From assembly GCA_037349105.1 (NCBI GenBank), contig JAYJMM010000039.1, forward strand, positions 2,294,001-2,358,000: a DNA stretch of 64,000 nt, given 5' to 3'. The translations under genes and the position numbers were made by a program. Below the pieces are notes generated by a model, which saw only the letters and a list, made by a program, of their open reading frames with translations, was not told the origin of the DNA and did no database searches. This document shows positions 20,601 to 35,600 of this stretch, one piece after another; position 1 is the first letter of the stretch, and every line of letters starts with the position of its first letter. The stretch comes from Limnomonas spitsbergensis. Its lineage: Eukaryota; Chlorophyta; Chlorophyceae; Chlamydomonadales.

Positions 20601-23600
20601 TCACTCAACCGCTGGCCTCATCAGCCCAGCAGGGGTGTTGACAGCATTGGCCAGCTGGAAGGAGCCCGGTGCTTGCTACAAAGAACACAACCGGAGACAG
20701 GCCTGGAAATAATGAAAGTGATGGACCTCTTTTTGTATTGTTTCCCTTCCTCCACCCCCCGCCAATTCACCCCACCCGATTCCCTCCCCCAAAATTCCCC
20801 CCCTCACCACCCTATCTTATTCCCCAATTCCCGTCCCCCAATCCTCCGAGTCCCCTACCCAATTTCCCCCCCCCCCAATTACCCCCATTCCCGATTTCCC
20901 TCCCACCCCTCTCCGGCAGATACTTCACATGCAGCAAATATTTTGTACCTGGCGGCCCAATTTTCTTCTATGCCGGCAATGAGGCGGATGTGGTGCTTTA
21001 TGTCAACAATACGGGTGCGTGGTGATGTTCAGGGTGTCCGGCTTTCGGTTTAGAGTGAGAGATTTATGTGGGGCAGTTGCAGATGTGCCTCTGGAAATAA
21101 ACATGCAAGGGGTAGGGCCTTTGGGTTTCTGGGGGGGGGGCCTTGTTAAGAGAGCCTTTCCTTTGCTCTATGGGCCTTCCCTTTGCGTACTGGTGCTCCA
21201 GAACCCCTGTATCCTGTTGCGTACTGGTACTCCGGAACCCCTGGATCCTGTTGCGTACTGGTGCTCCGGAACCCCTGTATCCTGTTGCGTACTGGTGCTC
21301 CAGAACCCCTGTATCCTGTTGCGTACTGGTACTCCGGAACCCCTGGATCCTGTTGCGTACTGGTGCTCCGGAACCCCTGAATTCTGTTGCGTACTGGTGC
21401 TCCGGAACCCCTAGATCCTGTTGCGTACTGGTGCTCCGGAACCCCTGGATCCTGCTGCGTACTGGTGCTCCGGAACCCCTGGATCCTGTTGCGTATTGGT
21501 GCTCCGGAACCCCTGGATCCTGTTGCGTACTGGTGTCAGGAACCCCTGGATCCTGTTGCGTACTGGTGCTCCGGAACCCGTGTATCCTGTTGCGTACTGG
21601 TGCTCCGGAACCCCTGCATCCTGTTGCGTACTGGTGCTCCGGAACCTCTGGATCCTGTTGCGTACTGGTGCTCCGGAGCCCTGGTGAACACTTTGACTCC
21701 TCCTGCTTGCAAAGCTGCATCTAAGGGTAGGGGCTCACTGCAGCTTTGAAATCTGGCAGTTCCATAAACAGCAGCTGCTAGGATCTCCATCTAGGGTAGA
21801 GAATAACAGCTCCGTTGAGGGCAGAGGCTCACAGCAGGGTTTATGGCTTTGCCAGCTCTAAAAGCTGCTGTCAGCTCGATGGAGGGTGGGCAATATTGAA
21901 GGCAGCGGCTAACAGCTCCAGTCATTGAAGGTGAGCCAAGTGCGTGCCTCTTCTTAAGATTCTTAATTTCTTCGTATATTACATACTTCAATACCGTAGG
22001 AGAGGGGGTTCAAAGGAATAAGCGTGTCTCGTCTTCACGTCTTTAAAGAGGCCCGCCAGCGGCCCGCCCGGGATGCTTTGTCACTCCATAGGCCGCCATG
22101 AGGACCCCTTGGGGAATTTATCTCCGGCATTACACGTCAATGACGATACACCTCTGGGCCATGCACAAGAAGGCTCGGCCGCGTGGGTGCATTACCCATG
22201 TAAGAAAATCAACTGCCATTGAGGGTATACAAGGTGCTTGCCTCGCCTCAAGATATGTAAATGTGCATGAGCTCTCTGGCATACGTGTAAGCGCGCACTA
22301 GGCCACGTTCCCTTTGGGGGGCTGCCGTGCAGCCTATGCTGGGCCAATGGGGACCAAAGCACGACCGGTTGCCTACGGCCCCAGGTCTCTCCCCAGCTGC
22401 AGGCCAGGATGTGAAGCTTGTACAGTCCAGCAAAGCATCGCATTTGATGCATGGGATATGTACCCGTAAACTGGTACAGGCACTTGATACACTAGGACAG
22501 TAAGCGGAAACCAGTTATGCTGCTGAAGCATACCAGTTACGCTGCTGAAGCATACCGGTTATGCTGCTGAAGCATACCAGTTATGCTGCTGAAGCATACC
22601 AGTTATGCTGATGAAGCATACCAGTTATGCTGATGAAGCATACCAGTTATGCTGATGAAGCATACCAGTTATGCTGATGAAGCATACCAGTTATGCTGAT
22701 GAAGCATACCAGTTATGCTGATGAAGCATACCAGTTATGCTGCTGAAGCATACCAGTTATGCTGATGAAGCATACCAGTTATGCTGATGAAGCATACCAG
22801 TTATGCTGATGAAGCATACCAGTTATGCTGCTGAAGCATACCAGTTATGCTGATGAAGCATACCAGTTATGCTGCTGAAGCATACCAGTTATGCTGCTGA
22901 AGCATACCAGTTATGCTGATGAAGCATACCAGTTATGCTGCTGAAGCATACCAGTTATGCTGATGAAGCATACCAGTTATGCTGCTGAAGCATACCAGTT
23001 ATGCTGATGAAGCATACCAGTTATGCTGCTGAAGCATACCAGTTATGCTGATGAAGCATACCAGTTATGCTGCTGAAGCATACCGGTTATGCTGCTGAAG
23101 CATACCAGTTATGCTGATGAAGCATACCGGTTATGCTGCTGAAGCATACCAGTTATGCTGATGAAGCATACCAGTTATGCTGATGAAGCATACCAGTTAT
23201 GCTGCTGAAGCATACCAGTTATGCTGCTGAAGCATACCAGTTATGCTGCTGAAGCATACCAGTTATGCTGCTGAAGCATACCAGTTATGCTGCTGATGCA
23301 TACCAGTTATGCTGCTGAAGCATACCAGTTATGCTGCTGAAGCATACCAGTTATGCTGCTGAAGCATACCAGTTATGCTGCTGAAGCATACCGGTTATGC
23401 TGCTGAAGCATACCAGTTATGCTGCTGAAGCATACCAGTTATGCTGCTGAAGCATACCGGTTATGCTGCTGAAGCATACCAGTTATGCTGATGAAGCATA
23501 CCAGTTATGCTGCTGAAGCATACCAGTTATGCTGCTGAAGCATACCAGTTATGCTGATGAAGCATACCAGTTATGCTGCTGAAGCATACCAGTTATGCTG

Positions 23601-26600
23601 CTGAAGCATACCGGTTATGCTGCTGAAGCATACCAGTTATGCTGATGAAGCATACCAGTTATGCTGCTGAAGCATACCAGTTATGCTGCTGAAGCATACC
23701 ATTTATGCTGATGAAGCATACCAGTTATGCTGCTGAAGCATACCATTTATGCTGCTGAAGCATACCATTTATGCTGCTGAAGCATACCAGTTATGCTGCT
23801 GAAGCATACCAGTTATGCTGCTGAAGCATACCAGTTATGCTGCTGAAGCATACCGGTTATGCTGCTGAAGCATACCAGTTATGCTGCTGAAGCATACCAG
23901 TTATGCTGATGAAGCATACCAGTTATGCTGATGAAGCATACCAGTTATGCTGCTGAAGCATACCAGTTATGCTGATGAAGCATACCAGTTATGCTGATGA
24001 AGCATACCAGTTATGCTGCTGAAGCATACCAGTTATGCTGCTGAAGCATACCAGTTATGCTGCTGAAGCATACCATTTATGCTGCTGAAGCATACCATTT
24101 ATGCTGATGAAGCATACCAGTTATGCTGCTGAAGCATACCAGCTATGCTGCTGAAGCATACCGGTTATGCTGCTGAAGCATACCAGTTATGCTGCTGAAG
24201 CATACCAGTTATGCTGCTGAAGCATACCAGTTATGCTGATGAAGCATACCAGTTATGCTGATGAAGCATACCGGTTATGCTGATGAAGCATACCGGTTAT
24301 GCTGCTGAAGCACACCAGTTATGCTGCTGAAGCATACCAGTTATGCTGCTGAAGCATACCAGTTATGCTGCTGAAGCATACCACTTATGCTGCTGAAGCA
24401 TACCAGTTATGCTGATGAAGCATACCAGTTATGCTGCTGAAGCATACTAGTTATGCTGCTGAAGCATACCGGTTATGCTGCTGAAGCATACCAGTTATGC
24501 TGATGAAGCATACCAGTTATGCTGCTGAAGCATACCAGTTATGCTGCTGAAGCATACCATTTATGCTGATGAAGCATACCAGTTATGCTGCTGAAGCATA
24601 CCATTTATGCTGCTGAAGCATACCATTTATGCTGCTGAAGCATACCAGTTATGCTGATGAAGCATACCAGTTATGCTGCTGAAGCATACCAGTTATGCTG
24701 CTGAAGCATACCGGTTATGCTGCTGAAGCATACCAGTTATGCTGCTGAAGCATACCAGTTATGCTGCTGAAGCATACCAGTTATGCTGCTGAAGCATACC
24801 AGTTATGCTGCTGAAGCATACCAGTTATGCTGCTGAAGCATACCAGTTATGCTGCTGAAGCATACCAGTTATGCTGCTGAAGCATACCAGTTATGCTGAT
24901 GAAGCATACCAGTTATGCTGATGAAGCATACCAGTTATGCTGCTGAAGCATACCAGTTATGCTGATGAAGCATATCAGTTATGCTGCTGAAGCATACCAG
25001 TTATGCTGCTGAAGCATACCAGTTATGCTGATGAAGCATACCAGTTATGCTGATGAAGCATACCAGTTATGCTGATGAAGCATACCAGTTATGCTGCTGA
25101 AGCATACCAGTTATGCTGATGAAGCATACCAGTTATGCTGCTGAAGCATACCAGTTATGCTGCTGAAGCATACCAGTTATGCTGATGAAGCATACCAGTT
25201 ATGCTGCTGAAGCATACCAGTTATGCTGATGAAGCATACCAGTTATGCTGCTGAAGCATACCAGTTATGCTGATGAAGCATACCAGTTATGCTGATGAAG
25301 CATACCAGTTATGCTGATGAAGCATACCAGTTATGCTGATGAAGCATACCAGTTATGCTGCTGAAGCATACCAGTTATGCTGATGAAGCATACCAGTTAT
25401 GCTGATGAAGCATACCAGTTATGCTGATGAAGCATACCAGTTATGCTGCTGAAGCATACCAGTTATGCTGATGAAGCATACCAGTTATGCTGCTGAAGCA
25501 TACCAGTTATGCTGCTGAAGCATACCAGTTATGCTGATGAAGCATACCAGTTATGCTGCTGAAGCATACCAGTTATGCTGATGAAGCATACCAGTTATGC
25601 TGCTGAAGCATACCAGTTATGCTGATGAAGCATACCAGTTATGCTGCTGAAGCATACCAGTTATGCTGATGAAGCATACCAGTTATGCTGCTGAAGCATA
25701 CCGGTTATGCTGCTGAAGCATACCAGTTATGCTGATGAAGCATACCAGTTATGCTGCTGAAGCATACCAGTTATGCTGATGAAGCATACCAGTTATGCTG
25801 ATGAAGCATACCAGTTATGCTGCTGAAGCATACCAGTTATGCTGCTGAAGCATACCAGTTATGCTGCTGAAGCATACCAGTTATGCTGCTGAAGCATACC
25901 AGTTATGCTGCTGATGCATACCAGTTATGCTGCTGAAGCATACCAGTTATGCTGCTGAAGCATACCAGTTATGCTGCTGAAGCATACCAGTTATGCTGCT
26001 GAAGCATACCGGTTATGCTGCTGAAGCATACCAGTTATGCTGCTGAAGCATACCAGTTATGCTGCTGAAGCATACCGGTTATGCTGCTGAAGCATACCAG
26101 TTATGCTGATGAAGCATACCAGTTATGCTGCTGAAGCATACCAGTTATGCTGCTGAAGCATACCAGTTATGCTGCTGAAGCATACCAGTTATGCTGATGA
26201 AGCATACCAGTTATGCTGCTGAAGCATACCAGTTATGCTGCTGAAGCATACCGGTTATGCTGCTGAAGCATACCAGTTATGCTGATGAAGCATACCAGTT
26301 ATGCTGCTGAAGCATACCAGTTATGCTGCTGAAGCATACCATTTATGCTGATGAAGCATACCAGTTATGCTGCTGAAGCATACCAGTTATGCTGCTGAAG
26401 CATACCATTTATGCTGCTGAAGCATACCAGTTATGCTGCTGAAGCATACCAGTTATGCTGCTGAAGCATACCAGTTATGCTGCTGAAGCATACCGGTTAT
26501 GCTGCTGAAGCATACCAGTTATGCTGCTGAAGCATACCAGTTATGCTGCTGAAGCATACCAGTTATGCTGATGAAGCATACCAGTTATGCTGCTGAAGCA

Positions 26601-29600
26601 TACCAGTTATGCTGATGAAGCATACAGTTATGCTGATGAAGCATACCAGTTATGCTGCTGAAGCATACCAGTTATGCTGCTGAAGCATACCAGTTATGCT
26701 GCTGAAGCATACCAGTTTATGCTGCTGAAGCATACCATTTATGCTGATGAAGCATACCAGTTATGCTGCTGAAGCATACCAGCTATGCTGCTGAAGCATA
26801 CCAGTTATGCTGCTGAAGCATACCAGTTATGCTGCTGAAGCATACCAGTTATGCTGCTGAAGCATACCAGTTATGCTGCTGAAGCATACCAGTTATGCTG
26901 ATGAAGCATACCAGTTATGCTGATGAAGCATACCGGTTATGCTGCTGAAGCATACCAGTTATGCTGCTGAAGCATACCAGTTATGCTGCTGAAGCATACC
27001 AGTTATGCTGCTGAAGCATACCACTTATGCTGCTGAAGCATACCAGTTATGCTGATGAAGCATACCAGTTATGCTGCTGAAGCATACCAGTTATGCTGCT
27101 GAAGCATACCAGTTATGCTGCTGAAGCATACCAGTTATGCTGATGAAGCATACCAGTTATGCTGCTGAAGCATACCAGTTATGCTGCTGAAGCATACCAT
27201 TTATGCTGATGAAGCATACCAGTTATGCTGCTGAAGCATACCATTTATGCTGCTGAAGCATACCATTTATGCTGCTGAAGCATACCAGTTATGCTGATGA
27301 AGCATACCAGTTATGCTGCTGAAGCATACCAGTTATGCTGCTGAAGCATACCAGGTTATGCTGCTGAAGCATACCAGTTATGCTGCTGAAGCATACCAGT
27401 TATGCTGATGAAGCATACCAGTTATGCTGATGAAGCATACCAGTTATGCTGCTGAAGCATACCAGTTATGCTGATGAAGCATACCAGTTATGCTGATGAA
27501 GCATACCAGTTATGCTGCTGAAGCATACCAGTTATGCTGCTGAAGCATACCAGTTATGCTGCTGAAGCATACCATTTATGCTGCTGAAGCATACCATTTA
27601 TGCTGATGAAGCATACCAGTTATGCTGCTGAAGCATACCAGCTATGCTGCTGAAGCATACCAGGTTATGCTGCTGAAGCATACCAGTTATGCTGCTGAAG
27701 CATACCAGTTATGCTGCTGAAGCATACCAGTTATGCTGATGAAGCATACCAGTTATGCTGATGAAGCATACCGGTTATGCTGATGAAGCATACCGGTTAT
27801 GCTGCTGAAGCATCACCAGTTATGCTGCTGAAGCATACCAGTTATGCTGCTGAAGCATACCAGTTATGCTGCTGAAGCATACCAGTTATGCTGATGAAGC
27901 ATACCAGTTATGCTGCTGAAGCATACCAGTTATGCTGCTGAAGCATACCAGTTATGCTGCTGAAGCATACCAGTTATGCTGATGAAGCATACCAGTTATG
28001 CTGCTGAAGCATACCAGTTATGCTGCTGAAGCATACCAGTTATGCTGATGAAGCATACCAGTTATGCTGCTGAAGCATACCATTTATGCTGCTGAAGCAT
28101 ACCATTTATGCTGCTGAAGCATACCAGTTATGCTGATGAAGCATACCAGTTATGCTGCTGAAGCATACCAGTTATGCTGCTGAAGCATACCGGTTATGCT
28201 GCTGAAGCATACCAGTTATGCTGCTGAAGCATACCAGTTATGCTGCTGAAGCATACCAGTTATGCTGCTGAAGCATACCAGTTATGCTGCTGAAGCATAC
28301 CAGTTATGCTGCTGAAGCATACCAGTTATGCTGCTGAAGCATACCAGTTATGCTGCTGAAGCATACCAGTTATGCTGATGAAGCATACCAGTTATGCTGA
28401 TGAAGCATACCAGTTATGCTGCTGAAGCATACCAGTTATGCTGATGAAGCATACCAGTTATGCTGCTGAAGCATACCAGTTATGCTGCTGAAGCATACCA
28501 GTTATGCTGATGAAGCATACCAGTTATGCTGATGAAGCATACCAGTTATGCTGATGAAGCATACCAGTTATGCTGCTGAAGCATACCAGTTATGCTGATG
28601 AAGCATACCAGTTATGCTGCTGAAGCATACCAGTTATGCTGCTGAAGCATACCAGTTATGCTGATGAAGCATACCAGTTATGCTGCTGAAGCATACCAGT
28701 TATGCTGATGAAGCATACCAGTTATGCTGCTGAAGCATACCAGTTATGCTGATGAAGCATACCAGTTATGCTGATGAAGCATACCAGTTATGCTGATGAA
28801 GCATACCAGTTATGCTGATGAAGCATACCAGTTATGCTGCTGAAGCATACCAGTTATGCTGATGAAGCATACCAGTTATGCTGATGAAGCATACCAGTTA
28901 TGCTGATGAAGCATACCAGTTATGCTGCTGAAGCATACCAGTTATGCTGATGAAGCATACCAGTTATGCTGCTGAAGCATACCAGTTATGCTGCTGAAGC
29001 ATACCAGTTATGCTGATGAAGCATACCAGTTATGCTGCTGAAGCATACCAGTTATGCTGATGAAGCATACCAGTTATGCTGCTGAAGCATACCAGTTATG
29101 CTGATGAAGCATACCAGTTATGCTGCTGAAGCATACCAGTTATGCTGATGAAGCATACCAGTTATGCTGCTGAAGCATACCAGGTTATGCTGCTGAAGCA
29201 TACCAGTTATGCTGATGAAGCATACCAGTTATGCTGCTGAAGCATACCAGTTATGCTGATGAAGCATACCAGTTATGCTGATGAAGCATACCAGTTATGC
29301 TGCTGAAGCATACCAGTTATGCTGCTGAAGCATACCAGTTATGCTGCTGAAGCATACCAGTTATGCTGCTGAAGCATACCAGTTATGCTGCTGATGCATA
29401 CCAGTTATGCTGCTGAAGCATACCAGTTATGCTGCTGAAGCATACCAGTTATGCTGCTGAAGCATACCAGTTATGCTGCTGAAGCATACCGGTTATGCTG
29501 CTGAAGCATACCAGTTATGCTGCTGAAGCATACCAGTTATGCTGCTGAAGCATACCGGTTATGCTGCTGAAGCATACCAGTTATGCTGATGAAGCATACC

Positions 29601-32600
29601 AGTTATGCTGCTGAAGCATACCAGTTATGCTGCTGAAGCATACCAGTTATGCTGCTGAAGCATACCAGTTATGCTGATGAAGCATACCAGTTATGCTGCT
29701 GAAGCATACCAGTTATGCTGCTGAAGCATACCGGTTATGCTGCTGAAGCATACCAGTTATGCTGATGAAGCATACCAGTTATGCTGCTGAAGCATACCAG
29801 TTATGCTGCTGAAGCATACCATTTATGCTGATGAAGCATACCAGTTATGCTGCTGAAGCATACCAGTTATGCTGCTGAAGCATACCATTTATGCTGCTGA
29901 AGCATACCAGTTATGCTGCTGAAGCATACCAGTTATGCTGCTGAAGCATACCAGTTATGCTGCTGAAGCATACCAGTTATGCTGCTGAAGCATACCAGTT
30001 ATGCTGCTGAAGCATACCAGTTATGCTGCTGAAGCATACCAGTTATGCTGATGAAGCATACCAGTTATGCTGCTGAAGCATACCAGTTATGCTGATGAAG
30101 CATACCAGTTATGCTGATGAAGCATACCAGTTATGCTGCTGAAGCATACCAGTTATGCTGCTGAAGCATACCAGTTATGCTGCTGAAGCATACCAGTTAT
30201 GCTGCTGAAGCATACCATTTATGCTGCTGAAGCATACCAGTTATGCTGCTGAAGCATACCAGTTATGCTGCTGAAGCATACCAGTTATGCTGCTGAAGCA
30301 TACCAGTTATGCTGCTGAAGCATACCAGTTATGCTGCTGAAGCATACCAGTTATGCTGCTGAAGCATACCAGTTATGCTGATGAAGCATACCAGTTATGC
30401 TGATGAAGCATACCGGTTATGCTGCTGAAGCATACCAGGTTATGCTGCTGAAGCATACCAGTTATGCTGCTGAAGCATACCAGTTATGCTGCTGAAGCAT
30501 ACCAGTTATGCTGCTGAAGCATACCAGTTATGCTGATGAAGCATACCAGTTATGCTGCTGAAGCATACTAGTTATGCTGCTGAAGCATACCGGTTATGCT
30601 GCTGAAGCATACCAGTTATGCTGATGAAGCATACCAGTTATGCTGCTGAAGCATACCAGTTATGCTGCTGAAGCATACCATTTATGCTGATGAAGCATAC
30701 CATTTATGCTGCTGAAGCATACCATTTATGCTGCTGAAGCATACCATTTATGCTGCTGAAGCATACCAGTTATGCTGATGAAGCATACCAGTTATGCTGC
30801 TGAAGCATACCAGTTATGCTGCTGAAGCATACCGGTTATGCTGCTGAAGCATACCAGTTATGCTGCTGAAGCATACCAGTTATGCTGCTGAAGCATACCA
30901 GTTATGCTGCTGAAGCATACCAGTTATGCTGCTGAAGCATACCAGTTATGCTGCTGAAGCATACCAGTTATGCTGCTGAAGCATACCAGTTATGCTGCTG
31001 AAGCATACCAGTTATGCTGATGAAGCATACCAGTTATGCTGATGAAGCATACCAGTTATGCTGCTGAAGCATACCAGTTATGCTGATGAAGCATACCAGT
31101 TATGCTGCTGAAGCATACCAGTTATGCTGCTGAAGCATACCAGTTATGCTGATGAAGCATACCAGTTATGCTGATGAAGCATACCAGTTATGCTGATGAA
31201 GCATACCAGTTATGCTGCTGAAGCATACCAGTTATGCTGATGAAGCATACCAGTTATGCTGCTGAAGCATACCAGTTATGCTGCTGAAGCATACCAGTTA
31301 TGCTGATGAAGCATACCAGTTATGCTGCTGAAGCATACCAGTTATGCTGATGAAGCATACCAGTTATGCTGATGAAGCATACCAGTTATGCTGATGAAGC
31401 ATACCAGTTATGCTGATGAAGCATACCAGTTATGCTGATGAAGCATACCAGTTATGCTGATGAAGCATACCAGTTATGCTGCTGAAGCATACCAGTTATG
31501 CTGATGAAGCATACCAGTTATGCTGATGAAGCATACCAGTTATGCTGATGAAGCATACCAGTTATGCTGCTGAAGCATACCAGTTATGCTGATGAAGCAT
31601 ACCAGTTATGCTGCTGAAGCATACCAGTTATGCTGCTGAAGCATACCAGTTATGCTGATGAAGCATACCAGTTATGCTGCTGAAGCATACCAGTTATGCT
31701 GATGAAGCATACCAGTTATGCTGCTGAAGCATACCAGTTATGCTGATGAAGCATACCAGTTATGCTGCTGAAGCATACCAGTTATGCTGATGAAGCATAC
31801 CAGTTATGCTGCTGAAGCATACCAGGTTATGCTGCTGAAGCATACCAGTTATGCTGATGAAGCATACCGTTATGCTGCTGAAGCATACCAGTTATGCTGA
31901 TGAAGCATACCAGTTATGCTGATGAAGCATACCAGTTATGCTGCTGAAGCATACCAGTTATGCTGCTGAAGCATACCAGTTATGCTGCTGAAGCATACCA
32001 GTTATGCTGCTGAAGCATACCAGTTTATGCTGCTGAATGCATACCAGTTATGCTGCTGAAGCATACCAGTTATGCTGCTGAAGCATACCAGTTATGCTGC
32101 TGAAGCATACCAGTTATGGTTATGCTGATGAAGCATACCAGTTTATGCTGCTGAGCATACCAGTTATGCTGATGAAGCATACCAGTTATGCTGATGAAGC
32201 ATACCAGTTATGCTGATGAAGCATACCAGTTATGCTGCTGAAGCATACCAGTTATGCTGATGAAGCATACCAGTTATGCTGCTGAAGCATACCAGTTATG
32301 CTGCTGAAGCATACCAGTTATGCTGATGAAGCATACCAGTTATGCTGCTGAAGCATACCAGTTATGCTGATGAAGCATACCAGTTATGCTGCTGAAGCAT
32401 ACCAGTTATGCTGATGAAGCATACCAGTTATGCTGCTGAAGCATACCAGTTATGCTGATGAAGCATACCAGTTATGCTGCTGAAGCATACCGGTTATGCT
32501 GCTGAAGCATACCAGTTATGCTGATGAAGCATACCGGTTATGCTGCTGAAGCATACCAGTTATGCTGATGAAGCATACCAGTTATGCTGATGAAGCATAC

Positions 32601-35600
32601 CAGTTATGCTGCTGAAGCATACCAGTTATGCTGCTGAAGCATACCAGTTATGCTGCTGAAGCATACCAGTTATGCTGCTGATGCATACCAGTTATGCTGC
32701 TGAAGCATACCAGTTATGCTGCTGAAGCATACCAGTTATGCTGATGAAGCATACCAGTTATGCTGCTGAAGCATACCGGTTATGCTGCTGAAGCATACCA
32801 GTTATGCTGCTGAAGCATACCAGTTATGCTGATGAAGCATACCAGTTATGCTGATGAAGTATGAGAGTTGCACAAAGACTAACCCTGGCGCTCTTCCTTG
32901 CTCCCTCCGGCAGGTCTCATGTGGGAGAATGCCGAGGAGTTTGAAGCCATGATCATCTTTGCCGAGGTACAGTTTTGGGGAAATCTGATGGGGTGTCTTC
33001 TGGGTTGCCTGCTGGGGTGCCTGTTGGGGTTTGCCTTGCTCGCTGCTCTTAGAGGGGCGTACAGGGTCTAACAGCATCAATTCGGATGCTGCAGGGCGGT
33101 GCATACCGCGCTTGACCGGGTGAGAGGCTATGGTGCTTTTGAAAGGCAATGCCGCACTATTTCCTTATCCCTGTGTACCCTGATCCTGTATACCCTGATT
33201 CTGTGTACCCTGAACCTGTGTACCCTGATCCTGTATACCCTGATCCTGTGTACCCTGAACCTGTGTACCCTGATCCTGTATACCCTGATCCTGTGTACCC
33301 TGATCCTGTGTACCCTGATCCTGTATACCCTGATCCTGTGTACCCTGAACCTGTGCACCCTGATCCTGTGTACCCTGATCCTGTGTACCCTGAACCTGTG
33401 TACCCTGATCCTGTATACCCTGATCCTGTGTACCCTGAACCTGTGTACCCTGATCCTGTATACCCTGATCCTGTGTACCCTGAACCTGTGTACCCTGATC
33501 CTGTATACCCTGATCCTGTGTACCCTGATCCTGTGTACCCTGATCCTGTATACCCTGATCCTGTGTACCCTGAACCTGTGCACCCTGATCCTGTGTACCC
33601 TGATTCTGTGTACTTTGATTCTGTGTACCCTGATCCTGTGCACCCTGATCCTGTGTACCCTGATCCTGTGTATACTGATCCTGTGTATTCCTAGTGACCT
33701 TGTACTGGCCACTCCCCACTAATTTCTCAACCCCATCTTACCCCAATCTGGAAATCCTACCCCCGCCCCCCTGATCCCTCCAACGAATCTAGCATCAGGA
33801 TTCCGGCAACAGTCAACCTTTTGCATTCCCCACTACACTCCCAACCCCACCTGACCCTCATCTCTAACCCCTCCCCCTCCCCCCTCTACCCCCCCCACGA
33901 ACGCAGCATCGGTATTATGGCAGCAGTCAACCCTTTGGACCGGAGTCCTGGAAGGTGGATCCGTCCTTCTTGTCCACAGAGCAGGTAACAAGAAAGGGGG
34001 GGGAGTGTATGCAGGGAGAAAAAAGAAAGAAAGAAAGAAAGGCTACGTCCCTCAGTACAGTGCAGCATGTGTGTGTATGCAGGGAGAAGAAAGGAAGAAA
34101 GGCTGCGCCCCTCAGGGTCGTGAAGGCAAAGGGTACAGTGCGGCATGTGGGTGTATGCAGGGATCTTCATTATTTGCAAAGTCCTGAGCGATGGGGTTTG
34201 CTGGTTTGAAAGATTGAGATGCAGCGGAGCACATTTGAATGGGATGCACTTTTCTGCTTAAGAAGAATTGAGTCCCACAGGGTTGGCCAGGCTTAAAGAA
34301 ATTTAGTCCCACAGGGTTGGCCAGGCTTAAAAAAATTGAGTCCCATAGGGTTGGCCAGGCTTAGAAGAATTGAGTCCCACAGGGTTGGCCAGGCTTAAAA
34401 GAATTGAGTCCCATAGGGTTGGCAGGCTTAGAAGAATTGAGTCCCACAGGGTTGGCCAGGCTTAGAAGAATTGAGTCCCATAGGGTTGGCCAGGCTTAGA
34501 AGAATTGAGTCCCATAGGGTTGGCCAGGCTTAGAAGAATTTAGTCCCACAGGGTTGGCCAGGCTTAGAAGAATTGAGTCCCATAGGGTTGGCCAGGCTTA
34601 AAAGAATTGAGTCCCACAGGGTTGGCCAGGCTTAGAAGAATTTAGTCCCACAGGGTTGGCCAGGCTTAAAAGAATTGAGTCCCATAGGGTTGGCCAGGCT
34701 TAGAAGAATTGAGTCCCACAGGGTTGGCCAGGCTTAAAAGAATTGAGTCCCACAGGGTTGGCCAGGCTTAGAAGAATTGAGTCCCATAGGGTTGGCCAGG
34801 CTTAAGAAGTCGGATGCCACGAATCGCTGTTGAACAGGATGCAGTTCGCTGCTGTAGGTCTTTTCAGTCTTATGCTGTGGGTCGTCCGAGTTCTATGCTT
34901 TCGGTTTTATTAGTTCTTTGTTTTAGGTCATTTTAGGCTGCATGTGCATCAACTCAGTCAGGATATTGCGCACCTCCACATTATTGCGCACCTCAACAAT
35001 ATCGTGCGCCTCCGCATTATTGTTGCTGATAAAACATAGATCCCTGCTGTCAAGTCAATCAGCTTGACTCCCACCTCTCAATTACCTCACCATGGGTGTA
35101 GGCTTGTCAGATGCTTACGAAGCTTTGTACGTAAAATTTGAATTGGCGTCCTGACTTGGACATGTGTGACTCTTGGGGAAGGGAGCAGGCTTGCATCCAT
35201 GCCTTTTATATCATCGTCCTCTGGCTCTGGCTTGCTTGCGGGTTGATTCGCCTTTCATTTCAAAATAAGGAATGCAGGCGCAATGCTGCACTTGTGTAAC
35301 CCCTTTTACTCCGTGGCCTAGGCTTTGGCTGATTTAGGGTTTAGAGTTTCGACACTCGACTTTCCCCACTAAACCCTTAACCCTAAACCCTAAACCCTTT
35401 TACCCTCAACACTAAACCCTAAACCCTTTTACCATGTTGCCCAGGCTTTGGCTGATTTCGCAAACCTCGTCCACGGTCTCAAGACAAAGAAGGGACTGAC
35501 GGATAGGTGCGTTAGCAAGGAGTTAGGGAGGGCCTGATTATGGGCCTGATTATGGGCCTGATAGCGGTTTGGTGGGATAGCAACGGATGAAGAAGGGACG

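Larger units (their letters stand above)
14951..20919 (+). other. S28 intron 1 (5.97 kb)
   Basis: Holds a ~117-bp repeat, a 13-bp array of 2.3 kb and a 71-bp array of 1.6 kb, listed separately. The remainder (18120-18600, 20230-20900) is unique sequence with telomere-like words and a C-rich tract before the acceptor (AG 20918-20919). Confidence 0.85.

Noticed and set aside
22510..32860. CRISPR array
   Set aside because: Units are contiguous 22-mers with no unique spacers, in a eukaryotic intron; this is a satellite, not repeat-spacer DNA.
33099..33722. Regular peptide repeats (YPDPV, TLILC, VHRIR, TQDQG)
   Set aside because: 15-bp repeat open in at least four frames; inside S28 intron 3.
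35366..35432. True telomere or chromosome end
   Set aside because: Only a few degenerate CCCTAAA units, flanked by coding exons on both sides; interstitial.
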